The notes beneath the pieces are model-generated. The model was given only the letters and a program-made list of their open reading frames with translations. It was not told the DNA's origin and made no database searches. This document shows, piece after piece, positions 11,468-24,399 of a DNA stretch of 64,000 nt. Position numbers and translations under genes: made by a program. This DNA comes from Tamarix chinensis (taxonomy: Eukaryota > Streptophyta > Magnoliopsida > Caryophyllales > Tamaricaceae): assembly GCA_030549775.1 (NCBI GenBank), contig CM060180.1, positions 85,883,172-85,947,171 of the forward strand, written 5' to 3'. How positions within the stretch are numbered: position 1 is the first letter of the stretch; every line of letters begins with the position of its first letter.

Positions 11468-12169
11468 TGTAATACCCTAATTCTTCTCAACTTAAAAATT
11501 TCTTTTAAAAGATATCTTGCAGAAGTAATATCAAAGAATAGGGATGAAACCACCGTATCAAACATAGGGAGAGATTATTACAACACATAAATTGTGCTAG
11601 AAAAAGGTTGGAATAAATGCATAAACAAGGTTAGCCCTTGCAAACCATTTTCTAAACATTCTTGTTTAAAATGAGTTACAACCACAACAAAGTTTCAAAA
11701 TCTGGGGATGGGTTTTAAGTACAAGGGGAGATGATCTACCATTTTTTTTTGCAATAACCAACAAAAAAAAAATACCGTATATCCCTCAACTCATCTCACA
11801 CTTGGGCCACTTTATAAGGGCCCTAAAACCACTCCTATATACACATTGAATAGGTAGGTGTTCATATAATGAGTACATCATATGGATACATATTGAGTAA
11901 GATCTAATTATCATACATAAACATGATTCACATGTAAAAATTCCCCAAAAAGAACAAGACATGCTATACACAAAGCCATCACCATAGATAAACATGATCT
12001 CACATGCAACAACATATGCTTAAACCCTAGCATACTCATAGCCCACCATGCTCACATAAAACAACCTAGAAAACTCATGTGTAAACTCAAGATAATACAT
12101 GTGATAATAAGAGTATAGCAAATAATACCCCTACCAATATAATAAAAATAGTAGTATATAGCGGTAACT

Positions 12170-12800
12170 ATTGACTCTTCACAACATGGGTAGTGCATAT
12201 AATGAAACTACCAAAATAGTCATAATGAGAAGAGTTGTGCATATAATGCAACTACTAACCCATAATTCAACAATAAAGGGTGGTGCACCTAATGAAACTA
12301 CCAAACAAATAACACACATATGTTTCCCTTATTTAATACTTAAGAGGGATCCAAACCTTGTAACCTGAGGATACTAAGATATCTTAGTCATACTAGTATA
12401 AACTGAAGATGCTAAAATATAACAGTCATAAAATTATATAATACTAGTACCCTCCCAACCAGGTAACCTGAGAACACACATGATGCACCATGGTTATACT
12501 GGCATAGATAATGCAATATAATACCCTTTTTACAACATGGGTAGTGCACATAAGGCCTCATCAAACCAATCACAATAACAAGAGTAGTTCATATAATGCA
12601 AGCACCAACCCATAATTTAAAAAAAAACAAGGGTAATGCATATAAGGCAGCTATCAAACCAATATACATAATAATTTCCTTTTTGTTATTTGAGGGGATG
12701 AAACAACAACCCAAGGATACATGATGCACCATAATCTTACTAGCATACATAACTCGACACAATACCCTTTCCACCATATAACTCAGGGACATTGTGCTTT
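12170..12800. repeat. GGGTAGTGCATATAATG array in L3
   Basis: Degenerate copies of CAACATGGGTAGTGCATATAA, usually followed by AACTACCAA, occur near 12182, 12230, 12278, 12535, 12580 and 12630. GATACATGATGCACCATRRT occurs between them. It is in the same relative position as the CCGGTGG arrays of younger members but has a different unit sequence. Confidence 0.6.
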
Positions 12801-13899
12801 ATTGGTCACATTAGCACTTACTAAGTAACACAATATCCACCCAATATTTCTAACCTAATATTTAAGTATGTATGCCCTATATAGGCCCAAAAGATTACTT
12901 AGAGAGTATAGTAGGGCCTTACTAGGACTCTAAATCACACAACTCAGATAAATTGAGGGTTCCTACCATATCTTTAGGGTAACTAATCCTAAAAAGTATC
13001 CCATTCCCAACTCGAGATATTATACTTTAAGAATTAGTATTTTATTTAAGAATATTTCTTATTCTCAAAGGAACATATAGGTTCACAGATCATAGCCAAA
13101 TGAGCCCTCCATAAAATTTTACCACTCAGGTCACAAATAACTAGCCATCAAAGGCTAATGTTAGGCATCCAACTACAACCTCCATAACAAAACCACAAAA
13201 GATGAGTCACATCTTAGCATATATCAAAACTAACGTATCAAGCCACAAAATAAATCAACATATCTATAATACCCTGCTTATATAAACCTTTATTTAGATA
13301 CTCTAATTTAAAATTTGATCATTATGTATAATTAATTATAGAATTATTTTAGGGTTGGAAGTATTATTGTTATTATTATTATTTATTATTACTAATTGGT
13401 GTTAATAATTTAGACCGATATATTAATATCTAAAATAAGATAATAATACCCATATTAATAATAGTAACAATGACGAAGACAACAACAAAAACAACAATGA
13501 TGATGGTAATAATAATTATAATAATAATATGTTAATTGGGTGGGAATTTTTAGTATTTAATAACCTCATAAAATCAATTGATATTATCCATTTATTTATT
13601 TACTAATTAATTAATATTCTCCTAAATTTTTTTTGCTCTATCCTTTTTCTTTCTTCTTCTCCTTTCTTATTTTCCTTATACGACCGGCCTTATTTCCTTT
13701 ATTTATTCTTTTTCTTCTCCTTCATTTTTTCCTTACCTAGTTTGTTTCATTGTTTCTTTTTTCTATCTTTCTCTTCTTCTTTATTGCAACCCACTGCTCA
13801 CCTAATATTCTCTTCCTCGTCCCATCCATCCAACCATACTCTATGCTTCATCTTCCTCTGTTTTTTTTGTGGCCCCAAACCCCTTCTTCATTCATACAC

Positions 13900-15400
13900 C
13901 ATAGTACCAACCTTTTGTGATGTAGGAGCATCCAAAATTAAATATAATCTACCTATTAATGTTCCTATAGCTGAAGGCTTCAAAACTCTTCTCACTTGGG
14001 TTAATAAATAACAAGATTATCAAGGTGCCATGCAAATGCCCAAATAAGCCATCAACCTTACGTATGGATGGATCTATTTTGGATACTTTATGGATACACA
14101 AAGATACTCATAAATCAGCTCCATTATGGCTTGCCAAAACCATATTTTATCCACATCTACACTCAAATCATTTTCAGTAGATGAAGACCACCAAGTGTAG
14201 CCTAATTCGTGTGTAGAAATTAAGGGACATAGGGAAGATAATTTTGGGGAGATCAATACCTTCAAGGAAAGATTAAATCAAGGGAAAGTAACCTCTGAAG
14301 TATTGGACAAATATCTAACCTGCCCGAGAAGAGCTTCTCTTTTTCAATAAACTAAAATTTCCTTTCTTAGCGAAACTTAGTTAAAGCATGTTTTTAGACT
14401 TTCCTAATGTGTAGTTTATATTTTCTAAGAAATTTTCATAGTTTTTAATAGGATCCATAATATGATGGGAGTCTTTATAGTTTTGACTATCAACACTAGC
14501 TGATTGTATAGTTTGTGACCTTATTTAACTTGTACTAGTACAAACTATGGTTGGAGCTGTAACCAAGTCTGCTCATTATGGTTTATATTTGTTTTGTATT
14601 CCTTAAGGATTGACTACACTCTATATAGAGTTGGAAGGGCTGAAGGGAGAGGCAGTTTTGAACGAAGAAAATACCACTATGTGTCTAACCACTTCTATTC
14701 TCAAGGCTAATTTTTGGTCTTGTGAGTGCCTCAAAATCTTACACTATCTAAGCTAAGAGTGGAAACCTTAGTTGGTTGATATTAATGCTTAATCTTGAAG
14801 ACTATCAAGATTAATTTCATCTCCTATCTTCTCTTCTCTATATTTTTTCTATTTTGTTGGAATCTACCCAACTTTAATATTAAAACTTGACTTAATCTAA
14901 TATTTTTGACTTTATGCATCATTTTGGTTCTCTTCATTTCCTTAATTTGTGGACCACTACATGCTACTAAATGCCTTTTAATGCATCGTTGCTCAAACAA
15001 CAATATCACCTTGCACTACCTTCACACTTTGAGCTAGCACCATCATCCTATCATTTTTCTTTGCCCTTTGACCGCCCCCTTATGAGTATCCTAGCCTTTG
15101 AGTAGTCAACATCATTTATATTTATCCTTGCCAAAAACCTTGACTCAGTCCTTCTAGTGCATCTTTATTCTAATAGCTAGCGATCCCTTGTTCTAGCAAC
15201 CCCCCTTGAGTTGGATGTGAGCCTTGGTTGGTCTCCATGTGTGGTGCATGGTTGTGCCATACATTCACATCAGCCGGCTTTAAATTCTCTATTTTGCTAT
15301 TTGTTCACCTTTAATTTTTGTCTAACCATTTTATCTTTGTGTGTGGTTATGTTGTTGGTTTTAGGTAATTACAATCTTACTTAAAGTGGCCATAGAAGAG
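13900..15400. other. Unassigned segment inside L4
   Basis: This part of L4 has no clear counterpart that I can see in L6. It includes an open frame at 13742-14011 that begins in the pyrimidine tract (Phe/Ser-rich) and ends in ordinary-looking sequence. No domain was recognised. It may be another old insertion or simply diverged LTR sequence. I found no target duplication. Confidence 0.3.
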
Positions 15401-16275
15401 GCATTTTTAGGTACCCTTTTTTTTTCAATCTTGGAGTTAAATTCAACTGCTCCATAGAAGCTAAAAAATTAGATGAAAATATGATAGATTAATTTTCTAC
15501 AATAAAATTCATGCTAGGTTAATGCTATAAATAATTTTTATATTTTTGTTGAAAAATGAAAGCATCCAATATTATGTTTTTGTTTAAAATTTTGTGATGT
15601 ATGAAATAACATATATTGCTATATTAGGAATTTATAATTAATGTCTACCTTGGTAATATTTTCAAAATAGGAATGTATGCTTGTGCCGATATAGATTACG
15701 GCTTGACATAATATGTATGTCTAAGGTTAGGGTTTAATCAAAATTATTGCTTTGCTTTATGCTTGCCATTATAATGAGTTTAATATATTCCTTGTACAAT
15801 TTAAATAGATTTTGATATGTAGCATGTTAGTCTTAGAGAATTATTAAGATTAATTTTAATGATTTTGTATTGCATGCTTTGTGGGGTAGAAATGTAATTT
15901 TTTATGTTTCATGATGCGTATATAGAGTTATTATGTGGAATTAGTCTTGAAAATTATGATATATTAGAAATGCATGCGAGGATTTTATCTAGATTTATTG
16001 TCTTACTTCCATGCTTATGTGTAATATTATCTTTTGTCATGATGTGTGATTTCCTTAGAAGAAATTAATTTTAATGATTATATTTTAGTCTTTTCATGAA
16101 AAATAAGCATTATAAATAATTTTTTTCATAAATTGGATAAAAAGTGGTAACTAGGTTTTGGAGGGCTTTTTGGTTATTTTGATAAAAATGTTCCTGAGGT
16201 GAATAATTGGACTAGGTTGGTCTTTATAGATTTTTAATCTTAGTGTTGACTTTGACTTATATTAATTTATTAATG

Positions 16276-16287
16276 ATAGGGTTGACT
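16276..16287. repeat. LINE target duplication, left copy
   Basis: ATAGGGTTGACT at 16276-16287 is repeated exactly at 21110-21121. The two copies bracket the LINE, and removing the LINE plus one copy restores a continuous L4. Confidence 0.88.
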
Positions 16288-16616
16288 GTTTTTAAAGTTT
16301 TTTTTTTCAAAAAATGTTGAAATTTTATTACTAAGAAGAAAGTAATGTGTTACATGCTAGAGCCCAAAACTCATCAACTACATGAATTCTACGATTGTAC
16401 TTAGAATTCCTATGGCCATATAAACATCTACAGGACGCACCTATGGCTATGGACTTGATAAGAGTATTCTAGTTACATGAAACGTTGTTAAAAATTTTGT
16501 TATTTATATCCTTCCATATCTCATAGATAGCTGTGACAAGTCAACTTCTTAGAAGGATCATTTTAGTCCTCGATCAACCATGATTGAAACTGAAATCTTT
16601 GAGCAATCTACACCAC

Positions 16617-19600
16617 CTAATGGATGTATATTTGAGTCTTTTGAGATGGCATATTGTGTGAACAATGCTCCCCCATTACTGGGTAGTGTAAAAAAAGATA
16701 GGGAATGGATACCTGGTTAACATAGAAAGCACATTGTTGATCAGCCATAGGGATAAATTTATTGAGATGGTCCTTGGTGGTCAAATGTCCTCTTGCTGCT
16801 AACCAAGAGATGAATTGATGACTGGGGGCTGCAGGGTTTTGCCATACTATTTTCCACCAAATACAGGGAGGGCCTTTTTGTCTTAATTCTGAATAAACTT
16901 TTTGAATGCTATAAGGTGTATGCTGTGGGATGTTAGCAAAGTTAGGATGAAGAGTATCCCTTAAGCTCAGTATGCTCCTCAATGGCCAAGATGCAACAGC
17001 TAGTATGTCAATGTCCTAGGCAGAGCTTTATTTTTAAAATTTTCCATGTATCCATTTGATCCATAATGTGTCTTTCTTTTGAGTGAGATGCCATAGGTGT
17101 TTGTCAAGAGCAGCAGTGTTCCAGGTACTGATGTTTATTAGACCAAGACCACCTTCATTCTTGGGGAGGCAGCAAGATTTCCAGGCAATAGGGGCCTTAT
17201 AGGTTTTGAGTGTGTTACCAGTCCATAGGAAAGATTGACAAGAAGAAACAAGATAATTGAGGACCTTCTTTGGTAAAATGAATACCTGGCTCTAATATAT
17301 TTGAATACTAAACATTACCGTTTTTATCAATTAGAGTCTTCCAGCATATGATAGCAGTTTTGTTGCCTAATAGTTCATCCTATGCATAACTTTATCTATA
17401 AGAGAGGTCATATGATGAGCATTAAGCCAAATATCGCCAACGGGTACCCCCAGATATTTAAAAGGTGAAGAGCCTTGTGGAATTGACAAAAGTTGCAAGA
17501 TATGCTCTTTGATTTAATGTGATACTCCTCCAAATAAAATAGAGCTCTTATGTAGGCTAATAGTCAATCTAGATAGGGTTGTAAAGACGTGGAATTTCTG
17601 CATAAGGATTTGGATAGATTATATGTCTATATGGCAGAAAAGAAGCATCTCGTTTGCAAAAGATAGGTTGACAATTTTCAATTTCTTGCATTGAGGGTGT
17701 CCCTTAAAACTTGGTTCTTGCCATAAGGTTTTCATCATGCGACTAAAATATTCCATGATGACAACAAACATATAAGGGGAAAGGGGGTCTCCTTTCCTTA
17801 GACCTCTCTTCCCTTCAAAAGGCTCCAGCAAGGTGCCATTTATGGAAATGGAATATTTGACACTAGATACACACACCATAATGACCTTAACAAGGTGGGG
17901 AGGAAACTAAAATTCTAGTAGATTTTTTTCCAGGAAGTACCATCTCACATAATCATAGGCTTTTCATAGGTCAATTTTTAGCATGCATCTTGGGGAAATA
18001 TGCTTCCTTCCATAGAATCTAAGGAGCTCATGGGCAAGTAATATGTTTTTACCAATAGATCTGCCTTTAATAAAAGCAGATTGTGAGTTATGTATGACAC
18101 CAAGGAGGATGAGCTATCGTTTGGTAGTTAGAATCTTTGTGAAGGCTTTGTATAGCACAGTGTAGCAAGCTATAGATCTGTAGTCCCCAAGATTTTCAGC
18201 ATTGGGGATTTTGGGTATGAGAGCCAGTGGTGTGGGATGATGAAATTGGGGAGGCTTGCCGCGAGGAAGGCTTCATTCAAGGTCTTCCAAATCTCTTCTC
18301 CAACAATGTCCCAGGATTTTTTTTTATAATAAAAAGGGGATGTAAAGCCATCAAGACTTGGGAATTTTGAGTCACCAATGGAGAAGATAACATCTTTTAC
18401 CTCTATCTTTTTGAAAGGATTAAGCAAAATATGATGCTGATCTATAGAGAGAAGGTGCCCTTGCTGCAGAACTTGTTGAGATAATTCCATAGGATGAGAC
18501 TTTGGTAGATCAAATAACTGAACATAGGAATCTCTAAAAGCTTTTAGGATATTATGATGGTCAGAGATCCAAGTTCCATTTTCTCCTTTGATCTTGGTAA
18601 TCAATTTTTTTCTTTGCTTTGCTTTAACAGTAGAGAAAAAGAACCTTGTATTAGCATCTCCCCCATTAATCCAGTGAATGGAATATTTCTGCTTAAGGAA
18701 GCTTTCCTCACATCGAGCAAGGTGATCATGGAGTTTTAATGCTTCTTTTTCCTTATATTTCAACTCTATGTTTGAAGGATCAGTCCTGAGAGCAATTTGA
18801 ATTTTGCTGAGGATCTGTTTCTAAGATGCAACCCTGTTTGTTATATTGCTATATTTCTCCTTGTTCAGATGTTTGAGATGATTCTTGAGCATAAATAGTT
18901 TTTGTTTCATACCCGTGCTAACCTTACCATCCTAATTATTGGACCATACTTGTTTAAAAATGTTGAGGAAAGTAGGATCATTACACCACATGTTGAAGAA
19001 TTTAAATGGTTTCTTACCATTAGGTGAAAGATGCTTAAGGCCAACATGAGCTGCACAATGATATGAGAAAGGTTCCTCAGTAAAAGATACTATGGTCTGG
19101 GGGAAAGTATGAAGCCAATGCATATTGACTAAAACTCTATCTAGCTTACAGAGAATTCAATCAACACCCATTCTTCTACCGCACCAAGTGAAAGTTGGGC
19201 CAGAAAAAGGAGGTTCATGGAGGATAAGGTGATGGAGACAACCTTTGAAATCAGTAATATCTTGGTGATGAGGCGTATCACCTTGGAATTTCTCCTCTGG
19301 ATGGAGGATGACATTGAAATTCCCCATGATAAGTGAAGGATCAGAAGATATTTCCTGGTCAAGAAGCCATTGCCAGAGGGATTTTCGATCCTTCCAAGAA
19401 TTAAAAGCATATATAAAGGCCACATATATTTGGATTCCATCTGTGTTTAAAGCTTTAACTAACAAAACTTGGTCACATGCAGACTTAAGTGAGACCTGCC
19501 ACTTGGAGGGGTCCCAAAGACACCAAATGGGCCCATTATTATGATGGGGATAATTGTTCAGAAAAAAGGGAATAACTTGGCTATAATACTATCAGTCTTA

Positions 19601-19722
19601 TTTGGTTTAATATGATTTTCAAGAATACCAAAGAAAGAAGACTGATAGGCTTTATGCCATTTTACAACTTCTTTCTATTTGTGAGGTTTATTTAAACCTC
19701 TAACATTCAGATGAGATATCAT
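16617..19722 (-). pseudogene. LINE ORF2 (endonuclease - reverse transcriptase), broken
   Basis: The likely start is the ATG at 19722-19720, reading MISHLNVRGLNKPHK then a stop. NVRGLNKP is the N-terminal motif of the apurinic-endonuclease-like domain. A GILEN segment keeps the catalytic Glu region. MGNFNVILHPEEK (about 19320) matches the GDFN motif with Asp changed to Asn. The reverse transcriptase follows, with SLDGFTSPFYYKK (about 18360) and GLRKGDPLSPYMFVVIMEYF (about 17750-17810). The catalytic FADD box reads FANE (17649-17660). The C-terminal part (16617-16982) has WKIVWQ...HQFISWLAARGHLTTKDHL, typical of the zinc-finger-like region at the end of plant LINE reverse transcriptases. Loss of GDFN, loss of FADD and multiple frame breaks leave it inactive. 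Confidence 0.88.
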
Positions 19723-19763
19723 TGAGCAGAATGGGTAGGTGGTTTCCCTTCCCTATTTATTTC

Positions 19764-21059
19764 CTAGATCTGCATATTCAGTGTTTCCTCAGTATGAGAA
19801 ATGATATCAAACTGATTGGTCAAAGGTATGGTACCGATAGGTTCTTGGAACATTGCTGATTTAGATTTGACAGATTCAATTTTTAGAGGTTTCTCGACTT
19901 TCCTCCAAGTTGTTGATGGTTTCTTGGGAGGAGCAGGGATATCAGGTTTATGCTGTATTCCATTATGCAAGTTAATGGGGGTGATGAGCCTTAGGGGGTT
20001 CTTGCTTAGGCCTGTTCTTAGGACATGAATTGTTGTTATGCTCCAAAAAATCATAGGAGGTGCAATATGCAAGCCTCCATTCATAAAAAATAGGTTGGGA
20101 CAGGACATCACCATCAGGATCCAAGATTTCAACATATTCGAGACACTTTTTAGTAACATCCACTTCTACAAGGAAGCGTGCATATGATACACGTTCTCTA
20201 TTCATAGTGAATGAATCCATATGAAGTGGTCTACCTACTACACTTGCAATATGACTCAAGGAGTTAAGGTCCCAATAATCTAGAGGCAGATTCATAAGTT
20301 TTATCTATAAGGGTAAAAATTGGAATTTTTCTTTCAAAAACTAGAACTTCCTATGCCATGCTTTGAGGATGAAAGGTCTGCTTGCATAAGTCCAGTAAGG
20401 GGAGGAAAGTATCCAGTCCCAATCCTCATCAGAAACACATATGAAGATGATATAACCATCGTCATGTAGAAGGATCTTTGGTGGGGTGATGTTTGGCCAC
20501 TGTGATGAGGCAAAACGGTGCATCTGACCCAGAGTAGGACAAAATCCAATAATATAGCCAACAATTGAAAATTTCCAATCAATTGTAGACCGTTGGATCT
20601 CATCCTTTTGTAATTTTATCTGATTCGAGGAGCCTACTACAGTAGGGGGAAATAAGATAAAGAGGCTCCTACATGAAACATTCAGTTGCCACTAACTTTG
20701 TCTCTCCAGTTTTGATTTGAGTTTTCAGAAATATTTTGATCTTGAATTCCAGTTTGATAATTTGGGATATCTTGTAAATCACAATATGGAATTGGCCCAA
20801 TTCCTAATTCAACCTCGGTCGGATTAGGGATGGTCTCTTTGGATTGCAGAAGCATACTTTGTTGCTGATGCGAATTAGGATCAATCCTCTGAGGAAAATC
20901 TTAATTAGTAGTTGGGAGATTAGGGTTAGCCATTTCCGTATCGGATTTTTTCAAATGCTTACTCGTAGAACAATGTGAATCCTGAGGTCAAGGAGAATTT
21001 GATGGTGATGAAACTAGAGATCTGTTCGAGCCTGAAGCCCTCTTCTTAGTTCAAGCCAT
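19764..21059 (-). pseudogene. LINE ORF1 (gag-like, DUF4283-type), broken
   Basis: The inferred start is the ATG at 21059-21057: M-A-stop-T-K-K-R-A-S-G-S-N-R-S, where the TGA probably replaces CGA (Arg). A second in-frame Met at 20933 reads MANPNLPTTN. Downstream, NGLQLIGNFQLLA (about 20590) and LPLDYWDLNSLSHIASVVGRP (about 20280) match the RNA-binding gag-like fold of plant LINE ORF1 proteins. VDVTKKCLEYVEI and FYEWRLAYCTSYDFLEHNNNSC (about 20050) correspond to the adjacent CCHC knuckle. The second cysteine appears as tyrosine, so the knuckle is broken. The tail is Pro/Lys-rich. At least three stops or frameshifts. Confidence 0.8.
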
Positions 21060-22137
21060 AAGAGAGGAGAAAGCTGTTAGCCGAAACTTTTGAAAATTTA
21101 TTTTGAATTATAGGGTTGACTTTAATAAATGAGAATAAAGGAAAAATGGTTAAGTTTGAAAATAAAATTTTGTGATCATCTCATAAAATACTAATATTGA
21201 AAGTAGAAGACCTCAAATTTGTGATTTATACTTTATTAGGGGTAGCTACCCTAATGACAAGTTTAGCCCTCGATTTGATTTCTTTTCACTAGTGTGTGTT
21301 TATGCCCCATTAAGGCCTTATACCTACTCTACTTAGTTCTATGAACTTCTTAGGGGGTATTGATACTTAAGGATTAGGCGATCTAGGAGTATGTGAGTGT
21401 GCATAGTATAACTAGGTGTATGTGTGTAACACGCCTAAAATTACAGTTGAAAATTTCCGTTTAAACAAAAAAACACAAGTATAGGGGTGCTACCATTGTG
21501 ATCAGTACAAGCTCGGCCCCTAGCTAGTCTCATACTAACCACAAGACTAAAGAAAAGTTATCACCAAACCCTAAACAAATTTAAAACAAGGATTCATAGA
21601 ATAACTAAAATGTTCATAACACGGAAATCAGAGTGTGCATTAGAAAGTTATTACAACCCAATGGAGTGCATAATTAGAGTTCCGAAAAGGGATAGAACGT
21701 AAAGTACGATAAAATGAAACCAAAATAAAATGATACATAGGTAAACTAAAGTGAAAGAGAATATGACCAACGTTACTCTCAGGTCCCTAGGCCAAGTCCA
21801 TAGATCAACTCTCAGCCTCGCTCGATACTTCATAAGTATCATAGGCATTGAAGATGGTGTCTCCTTCATTTAAAAACTCAGTAGGGCCCTCCTGCTTGTG
21901 GGAATGAGTAGCACCTATGAAATGGATAGTTAGTACACTACATAATGAATAAGGTAACCATGCAGCTAAGGCTATACACAGAAAGCATATAATACAAGCA
22001 TGGTCATACAGATAAACATACAAGCAATGTAGATTGGAGAGGTCATATTATAGTCCACTTAAACTCATTTGTTAGGTCTATGGTCAATATTCTCATTTCA
22101 AACCATGCTCTTTATAAGTCCATGTGAGTACGGGAAC

Positions 22138-22480
22138 CCCACTGTTATAACCAGTGGATCAAAAACATACATGGCAGAACGCACCTGACCACTCTTATAT
22201 GCTAGTGGATCGGTCTCCTGAGCAAGATGCTCCTAGCCACTATTATGCTGGTGGATCGATCTAGCCCTGACTCTCATGGTGTTTTACTGTAAGTACTTAG
22301 TGTCTTTCCTATGTATAATCATAAATTAAGGTTTTTTATTGAGCACGGGATCCCCCACTATTATAAACGGTGGATCAAAAACTTACAAGACATAACACTC
22401 CTGACCACTATTATATGTTGGGGGATTGATCTCTAGAGCACCCCGACACCTAAAAACTATTATGCTGGTGGATCGGTCTA
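22138..22480. repeat. Hairpin array CCACTATTAT.GCCGGTGG in L5
   Basis: About six diverged units of CCACTATTATA..C.GGTGGATC in two blocks, separated by a spacer with TAAGTACTTAGTGTC. Confidence 0.75.
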
Positions 22481-23599
22481 GGGCCGGATTAATAATATTT
22501 CTCTTTAAATAATTATTATCTTAACTATGTCTTATTCAATATATGTATTCGCTCTAGATATGCATGTTCTTTGGACTACCCATTTACACAATCCATCTAC
22601 TCCCATTCCCTTGAGAGGGCTCGTCCCATATCTTAGGATCCTACACCTCCCAACACGACCATCCATCCTTTTACTCCTCTCCTTATTTACCACGAATACC
22701 CAAATTCTAAGGGTGTGGGTAGAGGCCCACTCCCTTATACCATCTAAGGACAACTCACTATCGCCCTCTAGGGTTTTCCCTCAAAACCCTAATTTGGCCA
22801 ATATGGCCTATCCTTTCTCTAAACCTCATAACTAATGCTCCTTTATCCCTAAGTCATCCTCTCACTTAGATTCAACACCAAACATTTCACCTTACTTCCC
22901 ATTTTACACATGTTACCATGAAACCCTAGTTGGCCACCCCAACCCTAGCCAAGTTCCCTATACATCCTTATACCAACCTATGTACTATTTTCCACCCAAG
23001 GACTCCAATCACCCTAAAAACTTTCCCTTACCTTAATTACACCCCAAGGTAACTTTTCATATGTAAGGATCAAACCTATGCAAACCCTAGACTTTCCCAT
23101 GCCATATTTACTCCACTCTCTTATTTTGTCCATATTTCCCTTTTATTTGCCCCTTCATGGGTCATGAGATAATTAGGTCATTCTTATTCCCCTTTATTCA
23201 ACTCATTTACCCTTTCCCCTTTTCATCCTTTCACCCCATACCATCTCATTAAACCATCCTAATATGCATGTCCTAGAGGGTCACATCACATAATACCACA
23301 AGCACAACATATACATTATTTTACACGTGCTATAAGGAAGTCACATAAGCGTACCTTAACTCCGTGCTATGCTACAAGTAAGTAGTCATAATAATATAAG
23401 GTATGCAACATAACATAACACATGGCATATAAGGCACATAATACACACAAGCAGCCTTAACTACATCCTTACCTAAAATAACACCGGGCTTAGAGCACGC
23501 TCCTACGCCTCCTTAGGGTTTTGACTTGATTCACCTATAAAGGGAAATACTAAGGGTTAACTTCCTTCTAGCCAATATTATCATTATTTCATAATTTAC

Positions 23600-23785
23600 C
23601 CTTATCATAACCTAGTATTAGGGTTAATAATAATAATAGTAGTTTTATAAGTAAAAATAAGTATATTATTCTTAAAGTAGCTAATCATATTATTAATATT
23701 TAAAATAGGTCTTGGTAGTTATACTGGTCCATGTTACTGTATTATTAGTAATATTTATATTACTAAAGATAATAGCTTTAATATC

Positions 23786-23818
<33 letters not shown>

Positions 23819-23955
23819 CAAAATCATAGCAATAATAATAATAGTATTAGTAATACTAAAATAGTGACAATAGTGATACTACTAATAATAATAACATTAA
23901 TAACATTAATAGCAATAATAATATTAGTACTAGTAGTAATAGTAATATTAGTGAT

Positions 23956-23987
<32 letters not shown>

Positions 23988-24077
23988 AGTAATAATCATG
24001 ATGATGATGATGATGATATGATGATGATGATGATGATGATGATGATGGTAATACTAATATTAGTAATAGTTCGAATC

Positions 24078-24117
<40 letters not shown>

Positions 24118-24167
24118 GGGTTCTAATAATCAAATAATAGTAACATTAGTAGTAATAGGGCCAAGGT

Positions 24168-24241
<74 letters not shown>

Positions 24242-24345
24242 GGGTTCAAATAATCATGTTAATATTAGCATTAGTAATAATTGTGCCCAAGTTAGTAGTA
24301 GTTGTTGTTGTAGTAACAATGATGATGATGATGATGATGATGATA
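23600..24345. repeat. Trinucleotide-repeat cluster in L5
   Basis: Several pure runs in succession: AAT/ATA at 23786-23817, ATG at 23998-24047, AAT at 24079-24117, TAC/ACT at about 24168-24236 (some 23 units) and GAT at 24319-24344, embedded in degenerate AATA/AGTA sequence. This is much denser than elsewhere in the window. Confidence 0.93.
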
Positions 24346-24399
24346 TTAAAATAAATAAAATAACTAAAAATTAAATAAAATATTTTTAAAGGTTAGGGA

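Larger units (their letters stand above)
16288..21109 (-). mobile_element. Full-length L1-type non-LTR retrotransposon (LINE)
   Basis: About 4.8 kb on the minus strand, bracketed by the 12-bp direct repeat ATAGGGTTGACT. The plus strand begins with a T-run (16298-16307), the complement of an A-rich tail. Reading on the minus strand, the order is ORF1 (21059 to about 19764), ORF2 (19722 to 16617) and a 3' untranslated region of about 330 bp. Both frames carry several stops and frameshifts, so the copy is dead. Several stops are TGA where CGA would give the expected arginine, as expected from deamination of methylated CpG. It inserted into L4. Confidence 0.9.

Noticed and set aside
13742..14011. 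89-codon open frame
   Set aside because: Begins in the pyrimidine tract of L4 and has no domain or homologous frame in L6.
22527..22835. Open frames on both strands in L5
   Set aside because: They sit in LTR sequence, are shadows of each other and lack any domain.
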